Shown here: positions 43,904-53,256 of the stretch, piece by piece
Position numbering within the stretch: the first letter of the stretch is position 1
Layout: each line of letters opens with the position of its first letter
Assembly: GCA_040768665.1 (NCBI GenBank)
Contig: JAXGMN010000062.1
Location: 7,835-71,834, forward strand
Direction: 5' to 3'
Origin: JABWBD01 sp040768665
GTDB lineage: Bacteria > Planctomycetota > Planctomycetia > Pirellulales > Thermoguttaceae
Length of the DNA stretch: 64,000 nt
Position numbers and translations under genes: made by a program
Notes under the pieces: generated by a model
Seen by the model: the letters and a program-made list of their open reading frames with translations, nothing else
Databases searched by the model: none
What the model was told of the DNA's origin: nothing

Positions 43904-43970
43904 GCCCTCGTTAGCGGCTTGCAAGTCGCCGGTTTCTATGTCATATTACGCGTTTTGTCGCTCGGCTCGG

Positions 43971-44094
43971 GTAACCGTTCATGGGGCGGAAGAGAGGGGG
44001 ACAGGTCCATGTTTTCGGCCAACGTCGTTGGCGCCAAAACACTAGAATTGGCCGAAAAATGGACCAGTCCCCGGCCGTGGGTGTGAACGGTTAC
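43971..44094. repeat. Complete GTAACCGTTCA...TGAACGGTTAC palindromic element
   Basis: gtaaccgttca (43971-43981) and tgaacggttac (44084-44094) are perfect outer arms. Inside stand GGGGGACAGGTCCATGTTTT, CGGCC and GGCCGAAAAATGGACCAGTC, CCC, which pair with each other. This is the best-preserved copy of the family and lies 33 bases before hisA. Confidence 0.85.
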
Positions 44095-44126
44095 CGGCTC
44101 GGCGGCCAAACGGGAGCTAGTACGCG

Positions 44127-44846
44127 GTGGAGATCTGGCCTGCAATCGACCTGCGTGGCGGTAAGTGCGTCCGCCTCCAGCAGGGGGATTATTCGCGCGA
44201 GACCGTATTCGGGGATGATCCTGCCGCAATGGCACGGCATTGGGTCAGCCAGGGCGCGGAGTGTCTGCATTTGGTGGACCTCGACGGTGCCCGGGAGGGT
44301 CGCCCCGGCAACGTCGCGGCCGTCGAGGCAATTGTTGCCGCGGTCGACGTGCCGTGCGAGCTGGGCGGAGGGATTCGGAGCGAGGAGACGATCCGCCAAT
44401 GGCTCGACTCGGGGCTCGCCCGGCTGGTCGTGGGGACGCTTGCGATCAAGCAGCCGGACTGGTTTCGCCGGATGTGCCGGGAGTTCCCGGGCAGGTTGGC
44501 GTTGGGCATTGACGCGCGGGGAGGCCGGGTGGCGACGGACGGCTGGCTCGAAACGAGCGACATGGCAGCGGTCGACCTCGCCCGGCAGTTTGCCGGCGAG
44601 CCGATCGCGGCGATCATTTATACGGATATCGCGACCGACGGGATGATGGGGGGGCCGAATGTGGCGGCAATGGCCGAGATGCAGGCGGCCGTCGACTTTC
44701 CGGTGGTCGCTTCGGGAGGAGTGACGACGAAAGAGGACGTGGTGCGGCTGGCCGCCGTGCCGATGGCCGGCTGCATCATCGGCCGAGCGCTTTACGAAGG
44801 CACGCTTTCACTGCCCGACGCGCTGGAGGCGTCGCGACGCACGTAG
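44127..44846 (+). CDS. hisA: HisA (ProFAR isomerase)
   Basis: Phosphoribosylformimino-5-aminoimidazole carboxamide ribotide isomerase, step four of histidine synthesis. A (beta/alpha)8 barrel of 239 aa, starting GTG. PAIDLRGGKCVRL with the catalytic Asp, LHLVDLDGAREG, LGGGIRSEE, GIDARGGRVATDGW with the second Asp, and ASGGVTTKED are the conserved blocks; the split phosphate-binding sites (GGGIR, GGV) are intact. No other his genes are adjacent. The 3' neighbour is the EF-G-like gene 30 bases on, so they may be one transcript. Confidence 0.93.
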   Translation: MEIWPAIDLRGGKCVRLQQGDYSRETVFGDDPAAMARHWVSQGAECLHLVDLDGAREGRPGNVAAVEAIVAAVDVPCELGGGIRSEETIRQWLDSGLARLVVGTLAIKQPDWFRRMCREFPGRLALGIDARGGRVATDGWLETSDMAAVDLARQFAGEPIAAIIYTDIATDGMMGGPNVAAMAEMQAAVDFPVVASGGVTTKEDVVRLAAVPMAGCIIGRALYEGTLSLPDALEASRRT

Positions 44847-44876
44847 ACAGCAGACAACGGTGAAAAGGAAGTTTCC

Positions 44877-46973
44877 ATGGCGAAATACCAGGTTCAAGAC
44901 ATCCGCAACCTAGCGTTCTGTGGCCACGGCGGGACCGGCAAGACGACGTTGATCGACAAGATGCTGACGACCACAGGCGCGGTCAATCGCCAGGCGAGCG
45001 TCGACGATGGGACGAGCATCTGTGATTTCGACGAGGAAGAAAAGAACCACCGGTACACCATTGAAGCCAGCGTGGTCCACTTCGACCACGGGGGCAAGCA
45101 CTTCCACGTGATCGACACGCCGGGCTACGCGGATTTCATCGGGCAGACGATTGGGGCGCTTCGCGGGGTCGATACCGCCGTGATTACGGTGAACGCCCAG
45201 GCCGGCATCGAGGTGAACACCCGGCGCGTCTTCGCCGAGGCCCAGAAGGCGGGCGTCGGCCGGATGATCCTGATCACCAAAATGGATTCGGACAACATCA
45301 ACTTTGCGGAGTTGATCGACAACATCCGGGAAGTGTTCGGCGCCCAGTGCGTATTGCTGAATGTGCCGCTCGGGCAGGGGAGCGATTTCCGCGGCGTGGC
45401 CAGCACCTTGACGGTTTCCGGCGACACGGGCGGCGCCCTGATCGATCCGGCGGAGGTCAGCGAGTCGCTGCTGGAATCGATCGTCATGGCCGACGAGGAC
45501 GTGATGAACCGTTATCTCGAAGGCAATCCTCCGACCGAGGAGGAACTGTCGCGGCTGATCGTGCAGGCGATCGCCGAGGGAAGCCTGATTCCGATCGTCT
45601 GTGTGTCCGGCAAGACGGGCGCGGGGCTCAAGGAATTGCTCGACGCGATGGCGCTCTGTTCGCTGCCGCCCGACGCGGTCAAACGCACGGCGAAGAAATC
45701 GGATGGCGAGGAAGTGGAGGTGAAGGCGGATGCGAACGGGCCGCTGGTCGCACAGGTGTTCAAGACTCGGGTCGACCCGTTCGTCCAGAAGCTGAATTTC
45801 ATTCGCGTCTATTCGGGTACGCTCAAGAAAGATGTGACGGTGCCGGTGGTCGGTGAGCGGAAGGGCGTGAAGATCGGGCAGTTGATGCACGTTCAAGCCG
45901 ACCACATGGACCCGATCGACGAGATCGGCCCGGGCGGGATCGCGGCGGTAGCCAAGGTGGAAGAGCTCCAGACCGGCAGCACGATCGGCGAGCTCTCGAT
46001 GCCGAAGATTCCGTTCCCGACGCCGATGGTCGGCCTGGCGGCGACCCCGCGGAGCCGCGGCGATGAGACGAAGCTCTCGGGATCGCTCCAGAAGGTGACG
46101 CAGGAGGATTCGACCTTCCGGGTCGAACGCGACCAGCAGACCAAGGAAATGGTCATCACCGGGATGAGCGAGTTGCACCTTCAGATTATCCAGGAGCGGC
46201 TCAAGCGGCGTGACAAGGTGGAGTTGGACACGAAAGAGCCCAAAATCCCATACCGCGAGACGATCCAGGCGAACGCGGAGGGGATGTACCGCCACAAGAA
46301 GCAAAGCGGTGGACGAGGGCAGTTCGGCGAGGTCCATATCCGCATGTTCCCGCTGCCCAAGGACGTCGACGTCGAGCAGTGGGCTACGAAGAGTCGATTT
46401 CCCTCCTTGAAGGAAATCCACTATCGCGAAGAGGACAACTTCCTCTGGATCGACTCGGTCGTCGGCGGAACGATCCCGGGCAACTTCATGCCGGCGGTGG
46501 AGAAGGGTTTTCTCGATCGACTTACTCGCGGCGTGATCGCCGGGTATCGCGTGCAGGACGTTTGCGTGGAGGTGCACTTCGGGAAGCACCACCCGGTCGA
46601 CAGCTCGGAACAGGCTTTCAAGACGGCGTCGTCGATGGCGTTCCGAAACGTCTTCCAGCAGGCCAAGCCTTCGCTGCTGGAGCCGATTGTGAAAATGGAG
46701 ATCACGGTTCCCAGCGACAAGGTGGGCGATATCAACAGCGATATGTCTGGGCGGCGGGGCCGGGTGCTGGGAATGGAGGCCGCAGGCGGCGGGCTGACCA
46801 CCATCACTGCCGAGGTGCCGCTGGCGGAAGTGACGACCTACGCGCGCGGGCTGTCGAGCATTACGGGCGGCCAGGGAAGCTACTCGATGGAGTTCAGCCA
46901 CTACGAGGCGGTGCCGGGGAATGTCCAGGCGGACATTATCAAGGCGGCCAAGCTGGAGGAGGAAGAGGAGTAG
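44877..46973 (+). CDS. Elongation factor G-like protein (EF-G paralogue)
   Basis: 698-aa translational GTPase of the EF-G II type. G1 reads GHGGTGKTTL, G3 DTPGYADF, G4 TKMD (the usual NKMD has Thr), and the domain IV segment SGGRGQFGEVHI and C-terminal SDMSGRRGRVLGME match EF-G. The G1 form GHGGTGKT and the TKMD are as in the EF-G paralogues that lack full translocation activity or serve in ribosome recycling. A ribosome binding site (AAGGAAG) precedes ATG 44877. Whether this organism also has a canonical fusA cannot be seen here; the precise role is inferred. Confidence 0.88.
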   Translation: MAKYQVQDIRNLAFCGHGGTGKTTLIDKMLTTTGAVNRQASVDDGTSICDFDEEEKNHRYTIEASVVHFDHGGKHFHVIDTPGYADFIGQTIGALRGVDTAVITVNAQAGIEVNTRRVFAEAQKAGVGRMILITKMDSDNINFAELIDNIREVFGAQCVLLNVPLGQGSDFRGVASTLTVSGDTGGALIDPAEVSESLLESIVMADEDVMNRYLEGNPPTEEELSRLIVQAIAEGSLIPIVCVSGKTGAGLKELLDAMALCSLPPDAVKRTAKKSDGEEVEVKADANGPLVAQVFKTRVDPFVQKLNFIRVYSGTLKKDVTVPVVGERKGVKIGQLMHVQADHMDPIDEIGPGGIAAVAKVEELQTGSTIGELSMPKIPFPTPMVGLAATPRSRGDETKLSGSLQKVTQEDSTFRVERDQQTKEMVITGMSELHLQIIQERLKRRDKVELDTKEPKIPYRETIQANAEGMYRHKKQSGGRGQFGEVHIRMFPLPKDVDVEQWATKSRFPSLKEIHYREEDNFLWIDSVVGGTIPGNFMPAVEKGFLDRLTRGVIAGYRVQDVCVEVHFGKHHPVDSSEQAFKTASSMAFRNVFQQAKPSLLEPIVKMEITVPSDKVGDINSDMSGRRGRVLGMEAAGGGLTTITAEVPLAEVTTYARGLSSITGGQGSYSMEFSHYEAVPGNVQADIIKAAKLEEEEE

Positions 46974-47404
46974 GGGTGACTGTTTGGCTGGTCTGATGAA
47001 AAAGGATGAAAAAGCCGGGCACCGGAAGTACCTTTAGTGGCCCGGCTGCTCGGAAGCAATCGCTTACCCCTTTGGCAGCCCGGCTGCTCGGAAGCAGCCG
47101 GGCTGCCTCGGCGCTTATTTGCTAAGGCCGGATGCCCGAGGTATCCGAAAAGAGAGACATCCGGGTTGATTCGGGGCGCGGGCGCGCCTAGGATTAGCGT
47201 CGGAGAAGCGGAGCGAAAAGAGCATCCCGTGCATTCATCTTACCAGGCTTGCCTCACCTGCCGTTGTCTGTGTCGCTGTCCGGTCTGAGGACCGGACAGC
47301 CCAAGCCTTCTATTTCCATCGCTTCCGCAAGTCTTTATTCCGTCCGCTGAAACGGCTTGTTCATCGCCGTGTTCGCCTGCGCGCCCTGCCCGGAGTGAGT
47401 TTCC
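46974..47404. terminator. Intergenic region with strong GC hairpin (47074-47107)
   Basis: ggcagcccggctgc (47074-47087) and gcagccgggctgcc (47094-47107) form a perfect 14-bp stem with loop TCGGAA. There is no U-run after it, so it may act with Rho or be a repeat; a partial second copy (GGCCCGGCTGCTCGGAAGCA) precedes it at 47039. The rest of the 430 bases shows no gene. Confidence 0.5.
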
Positions 47405-48400
47405 ATGGCCTCCGACTTTCGCCTTAAAGAACGTCTTCCCGAACTGACGGACCGCATCGTCAGTACGTATGCCGAGGTCGGTACGATCCACCACCTCGGC
47501 TATTGTCCATTGCCGAACTATGAAACAGTCATTTCCGCGACGGAGAAACTGAAGGAGATCCTCTATCCGGGTTACCGGCGGCGGGACAATCTGCACTTGG
47601 GAAACGTCACGTACCATGTCGGTGATCTGATCGACAAGCTGCATGACGAATTGACCGCGCAGATCGCGCGGGCACTGTGTCATGAGGTCGGCGGCAACTT
47701 CACGTGCAATCCCCAGAAGCGGCAAGACTTCGAGGCGATGGGGCAGGCTCGGACGATGACGTTTCTGGAGCAACTGCCGCGGCTTCGGAAAATTCTGGCG
47801 TTGGACGTCGAGGCTGCCTACGCCGGCGATCCGGCGTGCAAATCGCTGGACGAGGTGATCTTCTGTTATCCCGGACTGGAGGCGATCACGGTGTACCGGC
47901 TCGCTCATCTGCTGCACGAGCTTGGTGTCCCGCTCATTCCGCGAATGATGACCGAATGGGCCCACGGCCGCACCGGGATCGATATCCACCCCGGGGCGAA
48001 GATCGGCAAAAACTTCTTTATCGATCACGGCACCGGCGTCGTGATCGGGGAAACTTGCGAGATCGGCGACTGGGTGAAGCTTTACCAAGGCGTGACGCTT
48101 GGGGCGTTGAGCTTTGCGAAGGATGCGGAAGGGAGGCTGGTCCGGGGAGTCAAGCGGCACCCGACGATCGAAGACCGCGTGGTGATTTACGCGAACGCCA
48201 CGGTGCTCGGCGGGGAGACGGTTATCGGACACGACGCGGTGATCGGTTCCAGCGTTTGGATCACCCAGTCGGTTGCCCCGCATAGCACGGTGACGCTGGA
48301 GCGGCCGGGACTGCGAGTGCGAGGGGATCGCACGGACGAGCTATCGGCGGTGGTTTCATCTGCGACGGATCCGCCGGACCACGCCTCGCGCGGCCAGTAG
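47405..48400 (+). CDS. cysE: Serine O-acetyltransferase (EpsC type)
   Basis: Makes O-acetylserine from serine and acetyl-CoA, the first step of cysteine synthesis. A 331-aa protein with an N-terminal helical part and a left-handed beta helix (residues about 195-305) of hexapeptide repeats: GIDIHPGAKIGKNFFIDHG, TGVVIGETCEIGDWVKLYQG, TIEDRVVIYANATVLGGET, VIGHDAVIGSSVWI. The His and Asp of the active site (ID-HGTGVVIGE) are conserved. The N-terminal extension makes it longer than E. coli CysE, as in the EpsC group. Convergent with the downstream gene, with 45 bases of overlap. Confidence 0.88.
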   Translation: MASDFRLKERLPELTDRIVSTYAEVGTIHHLGYCPLPNYETVISATEKLKEILYPGYRRRDNLHLGNVTYHVGDLIDKLHDELTAQIARALCHEVGGNFTCNPQKRQDFEAMGQARTMTFLEQLPRLRKILALDVEAAYAGDPACKSLDEVIFCYPGLEAITVYRLAHLLHELGVPLIPRMMTEWAHGRTGIDIHPGAKIGKNFFIDHGTGVVIGETCEIGDWVKLYQGVTLGALSFAKDAEGRLVRGVKRHPTIEDRVVIYANATVLGGETVIGHDAVIGSSVWITQSVAPHSTVTLERPGLRVRGDRTDELSAVVSSATDPPDHASRGQ

Positions 48401-51157
48401 GATGCATGACGCGGCGGTTGCCACGGCGCCCCAGGTGAAGCTCGCCGGACGGTAGCGAAATATCAGCCGGTGATTCCCCGGCTCGAGCCAGGCGCCTCGC
48501 ATGACCCGGTTGGTGCAGAGAATCGGCGCGGGGCGGGCGGGGGTGTCGTCGGATGCCACGTCCAACTCCCAGCCGGGGAAGAACTGATCGCAGAGCACGA
48601 CGAGACCCGGGCGGTCGAGCGTGGCGGCGAGTTCGACGCGGGTGGGCGTGTCGAGGAGGACCTTGCAGGAAGCAGCAGAAAGGGGCCGGGAACCCTTTTC
48701 CATGTCGGCCGGGCGGGCTTCCATGGCATGACGCGTAGCCCGAGATGGAAAAAGACTCCCGGCCCCTTCAACCAGGGCCGTTTGTTTGAAGTCTCTCGGT
48801 TTGCCGTGGGGCCAGAAGACCTGGCGGGTTCGGCGGCGGAGGGCTTCAGCGACGTTGCTGGACAATTCAGGCAGCGTTTCGCATCGGTGCACGATCCACG
48901 CTCGCGGCAGGGGATCCGGGAGAAAGCAGATCGAGGCGTTCTTGAGAGCGGCAATGGGCTGAATTCTTGGGACCGCATGGCTCAGTTTCGCCCTTTCCGG
49001 GCTCGGATCCATGTTGTTGCCTCCGGTCCCCGGGGCTGCGTCCCGGGCTATTGGCTGGCGCCCTTTCAGGGCAGGAACTCCGTCGAGCACGGCGTATCGG
49101 GCAAACCACTCGGCAATGGCTCCTTCGCCTGACTCCTGTCTTGCGAGTCTCAGAAGCATGCGGTAGTCGTAGGGCATCAAAGCGCCATGGACTTCGGCCA
49201 GCGAAATGCCTGCCGGAAGAGGATATTTAGGAAAGAGCGTGTCGCGGTCCCATCGGACCGCTTCGGCAATCCTGTTCGGCGAAGGCGAATCTCTCCACTC
49301 AGGCGGCATCCAAAGCGGCGAGCGAAAGACGCGGTAGGGCTGGCCGTCGCCGTGTCGCGAGTCGTGATGTCTCATAGCGGCTGCAGCTTTCGGCTCCTGA
49401 TGCCACAAGCGGGCCGGTGCGGTTGCGACCATCCAACCGTTGGCAATGGCCAGGTCGGCGGCTGTCAGCAAGAGCGCCAGGATGGGAGGCCACGCGCCGG
49501 CGTTATGTTGCCGGAGAAGAATCGAAAAAACTCCACAGAGGATGGCCGTCTGGAGAAAACCAAAAGTCAGGTCGGTGGCCGCTCCTCGAGGATCGAAGGG
49601 ACCGAACAGAGGGCTCGGCGGGGCGCCCGCCAGCCAGGCGGCCCAGAACGGCCGGAGGGCTGCCATGGCGGCGGCGCCCAACAGGCTGAGGCCGCCGAGC
49701 CAGATCAGACTTCGCCGCAGTCCGGCAGGCTGTTGGGAAAACGCCCGGTCCCATCCGCGTGCGGCCAACAGGCTTAGCGCCAGCGTGGCTACGACGAGCA
49801 ACTTCGCCGGGTAGCGGAAATAGATGTAGCCGGGCAGCAGGACCGTCATCAGCCAGTAGAGCCCGCCGACCGGCGCTCCGAATGCCCACGGTGCCTGGGG
49901 ATTGCGTCCGGCGGCGAGTTGGATCTCGTGTAGGATCCAGCCTAGACCGTACCATCCGAAGCCGGCCGCGACGGCGAAAACCGCGACCCAGGAGAGCCAG
50001 CGATCCCGCGGATCTCCACGGCGGAACCGCATGGACCAGATCGCCAGGACCAACGGGAGCAATCCCAGGTAGAGCGATGGAGTCCAAACGCGGCCCTCGG
50101 CGGGAATCGCCTCCATCCAGCGACGATGGGTCGGAAACTGGCGACCGCCGAAGTTGGGCCAAACGAATTCGGGGAGTCGCCAGGGACCGACGCTGAAGTG
50201 GTAAACTTCTTCGTGGTGCGTGTGCGGGTCGATGTTGCGGCACAAGAGGCCGTCGGCCCAACGTTCGCCGGCGGTGCGATAGGGAAGCTCGTAAAGACTG
50301 CGTGCGACGGTGGCGGCGGTGCGGTCGGTCCGGCGGCTGTACTCGGCGGAGGGAATCCACTGGATCGCCGACAGGCCGAGCGCGAGCAGGGCAGCCGTGG
50401 CGAGCAGGACGAGTCGGCGCGGCGTCTTACGGGCATCAGATTGAGATTCCGTATGCGGGCTTCGACGAGACGCCCACGCCAGGATCGCCGCGTAGAAGAG
50501 GGCCATCAGGCCGGCATGATAGGCGGCCTGGGGATCGCCGCCGAGGACCATCATGGCAATCACGACTCCCAGGCCGATCGCTGCGTTGAAGTCCCGGTCG
50601 ACGAGGGTGCGGTGGATGGCAAGCAGCGCCAGCGGGAGCCATGCGGCGCCTACAAGATAGACGATGTTGCAGTACTGAAAGAGGACGCTCCCGGAAAAGG
50701 CATAGGACATCGCGGCGATCGTGGCGGCTTCGCGGCTCGCTTGCCAACGCCTGGCCACGGCGTAGGCTGCAACGGCGGCAAACAGGACGTGGCCGACGAC
50801 ATAGAGCCGGAAGTTCCAGTCGTATCCCAACGGAAGGAAGAAGAGGAGCTTGGCCGGATAGAAGACGCCGGCCGTCGCATCGGCTGCCAGCGGCACGCCG
50901 AGGTTTTCGTGGGGATTCCAGAGAGGAACCGTTCCGGACGCCCACTGGTCGTGCACGAATTGGAACAGCGGATAGTAGTAGTGCGCCGCGTCGCGCCAGG
51001 CGAAGAGGTGGTCGAAGAAGAGGACATCGGCAAACAGCCAGGAGGTGACCGCGGCGAAGAGCGTCAGAATGAAAGGTCGTGAGAGACGATGCATGCCACA
51101 ATCCAGGGCTGGGGTGATTTCGGAGGCCGGCAGGGCGGTCGTCTCTTGGTCGGGCAT
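48356..51157 (-). CDS. YfhO-like membrane protein with in-frame repeat insertions
   Basis: 933 aa, ten or more membrane helices, of the YfhO/GT-C-like group whose members act on polyprenyl-linked glycans at the membrane. The first extracytoplasmic loop has the family marks FFDHLFAWRDAAHYYYPLFQ, WNPHENLGVPLAADATAGVF, YPAKLLFFLPLG. The C-terminal domain ends with LVVLCDQFFPGWELDV. Two stretches look foreign: residues about 795-830 (EGAGSLFPSRATRHAMEARP ADMEKGSRPL) coincide with a palindrome, and about 693-732 (GRQPIARDAAPGTGGNNMD...) with a repeat-like GC-rich segment. Start is 51157; an in-frame ATG at 51094 is an alternative. Confidence 0.82.
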   Translation of the reverse strand: MPDQETTALPASEITPALDCGMHRLSRPFILTLFAAVTSWLFADVLFFDHLFAWRDAAHYYYPLFQFVHDQWASGTVPLWNPHENLGVPLAADATAGVFYPAKLLFFLPLGYDWNFRLYVVGHVLFAAVAAYAVARRWQASREAATIAAMSYAFSGSVLFQYCNIVYLVGAAWLPLALLAIHRTLVDRDFNAAIGLGVVIAMMVLGGDPQAAYHAGLMALFYAAILAWASRRSPHTESQSDARKTPRRLVLLATAALLALGLSAIQWIPSAEYSRRTDRTAATVARSLYELPYRTAGERWADGLLCRNIDPHTHHEEVYHFSVGPWRLPEFVWPNFGGRQFPTHRRWMEAIPAEGRVWTPSLYLGLLPLVLAIWSMRFRRGDPRDRWLSWVAVFAVAAGFGWYGLGWILHEIQLAAGRNPQAPWAFGAPVGGLYWLMTVLLPGYIYFRYPAKLLVVATLALSLLAARGWDRAFSQQPAGLRRSLIWLGGLSLLGAAAMAALRPFWAAWLAGAPPSPLFGPFDPRGAATDLTFGFLQTAILCGVFSILLRQHNAGAWPPILALLLTAADLAIANGWMVATAPARLWHQEPKAAAAMRHHDSRHGDGQPYRVFRSPLWMPPEWRDSPSPNRIAEAVRWDRDTLFPKYPLPAGISLAEVHGALMPYDYRMLLRLARQESGEGAIAEWFARYAVLDGVPALKGRQPIARDAAPGTGGNNMDPSPERAKLSHAVPRIQPIAALKNASICFLPDPLPRAWIVHRCETLPELSSNVAEALRRRTRQVFWPHGKPRDFKQTALVEGAGSLFPSRATRHAMEARPADMEKGSRPLSAASCKVLLDTPTRVELAATLDRPGLVVLCDQFFPGWELDVASDDTPARPAPILCTNRVMRGAWLEPGNHRLIFRYRPASFTWGAVATAASCILLAARGVVRRIRRR
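48680..48768. repeat. Palindrome inside the YfhO-like coding region
   Basis: aaggggccgggaaccctttt followed by CCAT (48680-48703) pairs with atggaaaaagactcccggcc followed by CCTT (48745-48768), 20 of 24 positions by eye. It lies inside the coding region and adds about 30 residues in frame. Confidence 0.7.
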
Positions 51158-51360
51158 CGCCGAGAGGAGACACGGTCCTTCGCCTTCCGAACGTGACGGC
51201 GGATCCTATGCATTTCAGGATGATGCAACGCCTCGAGTTCGTCCAGCGCCGGAGGCCCACTGGGACGTCCTGGCCTGTGGGAGGCCGAGGTGAGCAATCA
51301 CCCGGGGCGACCCGGCCCACAGGCGGGCGACCCACAGGGCCACCGGAGCCGCATCGCAAG

Positions 51361-51798
51361 TCAATCGAGGTCGCCGTACACTTCGACGCTCCGGAGGACA
51401 TTGACCCCTGCGCCGGTCAATGCCTCGATGGCGCGGTCGGCGTTGTCGAACCGGAAGACCAGGACGGCCTTCCTTCCGGGGTGCTCGGCGAAAGCATACA
51501 TATATTCGACATTGACGCCGGCGACTTCGACCACCGCGAGGATACCAGCCAGCCCGCCGGGCCGATCGGGCACTTCGATGGCCAGCACCTCGGTGACGCT
51601 GACAACCAGCCCGGCGTCTTCAAGGACACGTTTGGCCTTCTCCCAGTCGCGGACCACCAATCGCAGGATTCCGAATTGCTGCGTGTCGGCCAGCGAGAGG
51701 GTGGCGATGTTGACGCCCACCTCGGCCAGCGCCTTGATCGGCGACGACAAATGGCCGGGCTTGTTTTCGATGAATACGGAAAGCTGATGGATCTTCAT
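51361..51798 (-). CDS. ACT-domain amino-acid-binding protein, 145 aa
   Basis: Two tandem ACT domains (about 1-70 and 72-145): MKIHQLSVFIENKPGHLSSP, IKALAEVGVNIATLSLADTQ and LAIEVPDRPGGLAGILAVVE, VAGVNVEYMYAF. ACT domains bind amino acids and often regulate enzymes. I chose the ATG at 51798, as homologues start there; the in-frame ATG at 51807 adds three residues. It ends the operon with phenylacetate-CoA ligase and indolepyruvate oxidoreductase, an order common in anaerobic aromatic amino acid metabolism, so phenylalanine or a related acid is a likely ligand. Confidence 0.85.
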   Translation of the reverse strand: MKIHQLSVFIENKPGHLSSPIKALAEVGVNIATLSLADTQQFGILRLVVRDWEKAKRVLEDAGLVVSVTEVLAIEVPDRPGGLAGILAVVEVAGVNVEYMYAFAEHPGRKAVLVFRFDNADRAIEALTGAGVNVLRSVEVYGDLD

Positions 51799-51856
51799 GG
51801 TTTTCATTGCCGGTCGCACCGGTGGCGCTTCGACGGCGCCGCGGATCACCGGCTCC

Positions 51857-53191
51857 TCATATCTGGCGATTGTCGACCACCCGTTTCGCTTTTCCTTCAC
51901 TCCGCTGGATCGTGTGCGGCTCGACGAGGCTGACGGCAACCCGGATGCCGAGCGTATGCTCGATTTGCCTGGCGATCCGGTCCTGCAGGCTCTCCAGCGC
52001 GCTGACGCGGTCGCTGAACATCTCGGGCGTGACCTCGATGCGGACTTCGATCTGATCGAGCCCCTTTTCTCGTGCAAGCACGATCTGATAGTGGGGGAGG
52101 GTGTCTTCCACGGCCAGCAGCGCGGTCTCGATCTGCGAGGGGAAGACGTTCACGCCGCGAATGATGAACATGTCGTCGCTGCGACGGAGGATCCGCTCGA
52201 TCTTGCGAATCGTCCGCCCGCAGGGGCACGGCTCGGCGAAGATCGTCGTGACATCGCGAGTGCGGTAGCGTATCATCGGCATCGCTTCCTTGCTGAGCGT
52301 GGTGAGCACCAGTTCGCCTTCGTGGCCATCGGGCAGGGGGTCGCCGGTCGCCGGGTCGATGATCTCCGGGTAGAAATGGTCCTCGAAGATATGCAGTCCG
52401 TGCTGGGCGCGGCATTCCGCGCCGACGCCCGGGCCGATGATCTCTGAAAGCCCGTAGATGTCGAACGCTTGAATACCAGCGGTTTGCTGAATCCGCTGCC
52501 GCATCGCTTCCGTCCAGGGCTCCGCGCCAAAGACTCCGGCGCGCAACGGCAGCGTTTTGAAGTCGACGCCGAGTTCGCCGGCGCGTTCCATAAGATGAAG
52601 GAAATAGCTGGGCGTGCAACAGATGGCCGACACGCCGAAGTCTTTCATGATCATGATCTGGCGGTCGGTGTTGCCGCCCGAGGCTGGAATGACTGTCGCT
52701 CCGAGCGTCTCGGCGCCGTAGTGCAGCCCGAGCCCGCCGGTGAACAGGCCGTAGCCGTAGGAGTTCTGAATCACGTCGCCTTCGTGGAGGCCGAACGAGG
52801 CCAGCGCGCGGGCGATCACTTCGGCCCAGACCTCGACATCCCGTTTTGTGTAGGCGACGACAATCGGCTTGCCGGTGGTGCCGCTGGAGGCGTGCAGTCG
52901 GACCACGTCGTGCATGGGACAAGCGAACAGGCCGAAGGGATAGGAATCCCGGAGGTCGGCCTTTACCGTAAAGGGAAGGGCCGCGATGTCATCGATCGCG
53001 CGGAATTGCTCCGGACGGACGCCCGCATCGTCCATTCGCCGGCGGTAAACCGCGACGTTTTCGTAAGCCCGGCGAACCACCTGCCGCAACCGCCGGGATT
53101 GCAGATCGCGAAGATAGCGCGCGGGCACGTAGTCGGGGCTGCTGGCCGGGTGGAATGGTTCCGATATGCAGTCGTCGAGTGGTCGGTTCAT
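51857..53191 (-). CDS. paaK: Phenylacetate-CoA ligase
   Basis: AMP-forming ligase that makes aryl-acetyl-CoA (phenylacetyl-CoA or indoleacetyl-CoA) from the acid, ATP and CoA. 444 aa from ATG 53191. The P-loop LHASSGTTGKPIVVAYTKRD, the NSYGYGLFTGGLGLHYGAE region, YGLSEIIGPGV (with AMP-binding Glu), and RYRTRD plus RILRRSDDMFIIRGVNVFP at the C-terminus are typical. A longer frame continues upstream over iorB, but that part is a shadow. It sits 65 bases after iorB and 58 bases before the ACT-domain gene, all on the minus strand, so one operon. Confidence 0.93.
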   Translation of the reverse strand: MNRPLDDCISEPFHPASSPDYVPARYLRDLQSRRLRQVVRRAYENVAVYRRRMDDAGVRPEQFRAIDDIAALPFTVKADLRDSYPFGLFACPMHDVVRLHASSGTTGKPIVVAYTKRDVEVWAEVIARALASFGLHEGDVIQNSYGYGLFTGGLGLHYGAETLGATVIPASGGNTDRQIMIMKDFGVSAICCTPSYFLHLMERAGELGVDFKTLPLRAGVFGAEPWTEAMRQRIQQTAGIQAFDIYGLSEIIGPGVGAECRAQHGLHIFEDHFYPEIIDPATGDPLPDGHEGELVLTTLSKEAMPMIRYRTRDVTTIFAEPCPCGRTIRKIERILRRSDDMFIIRGVNVFPSQIETALLAVEDTLPHYQIVLAREKGLDQIEVRIEVTPEMFSDRVSALESLQDRIARQIEHTLGIRVAVSLVEPHTIQRSEGKAKRVVDNRQI

Positions 53192-53256
53192 CAAAAAGCC
53201 GTCTATTCCGGTGGGAGCCGAGGGGCCCAACGCGACACTTCCGTAGCCATCGATCT

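Noticed and set aside
44910..46901. A 663-codon minus-strand frame over the EF-G-like gene
   Set aside because: Shadow frame; EF-G motifs are clear on the plus strand.
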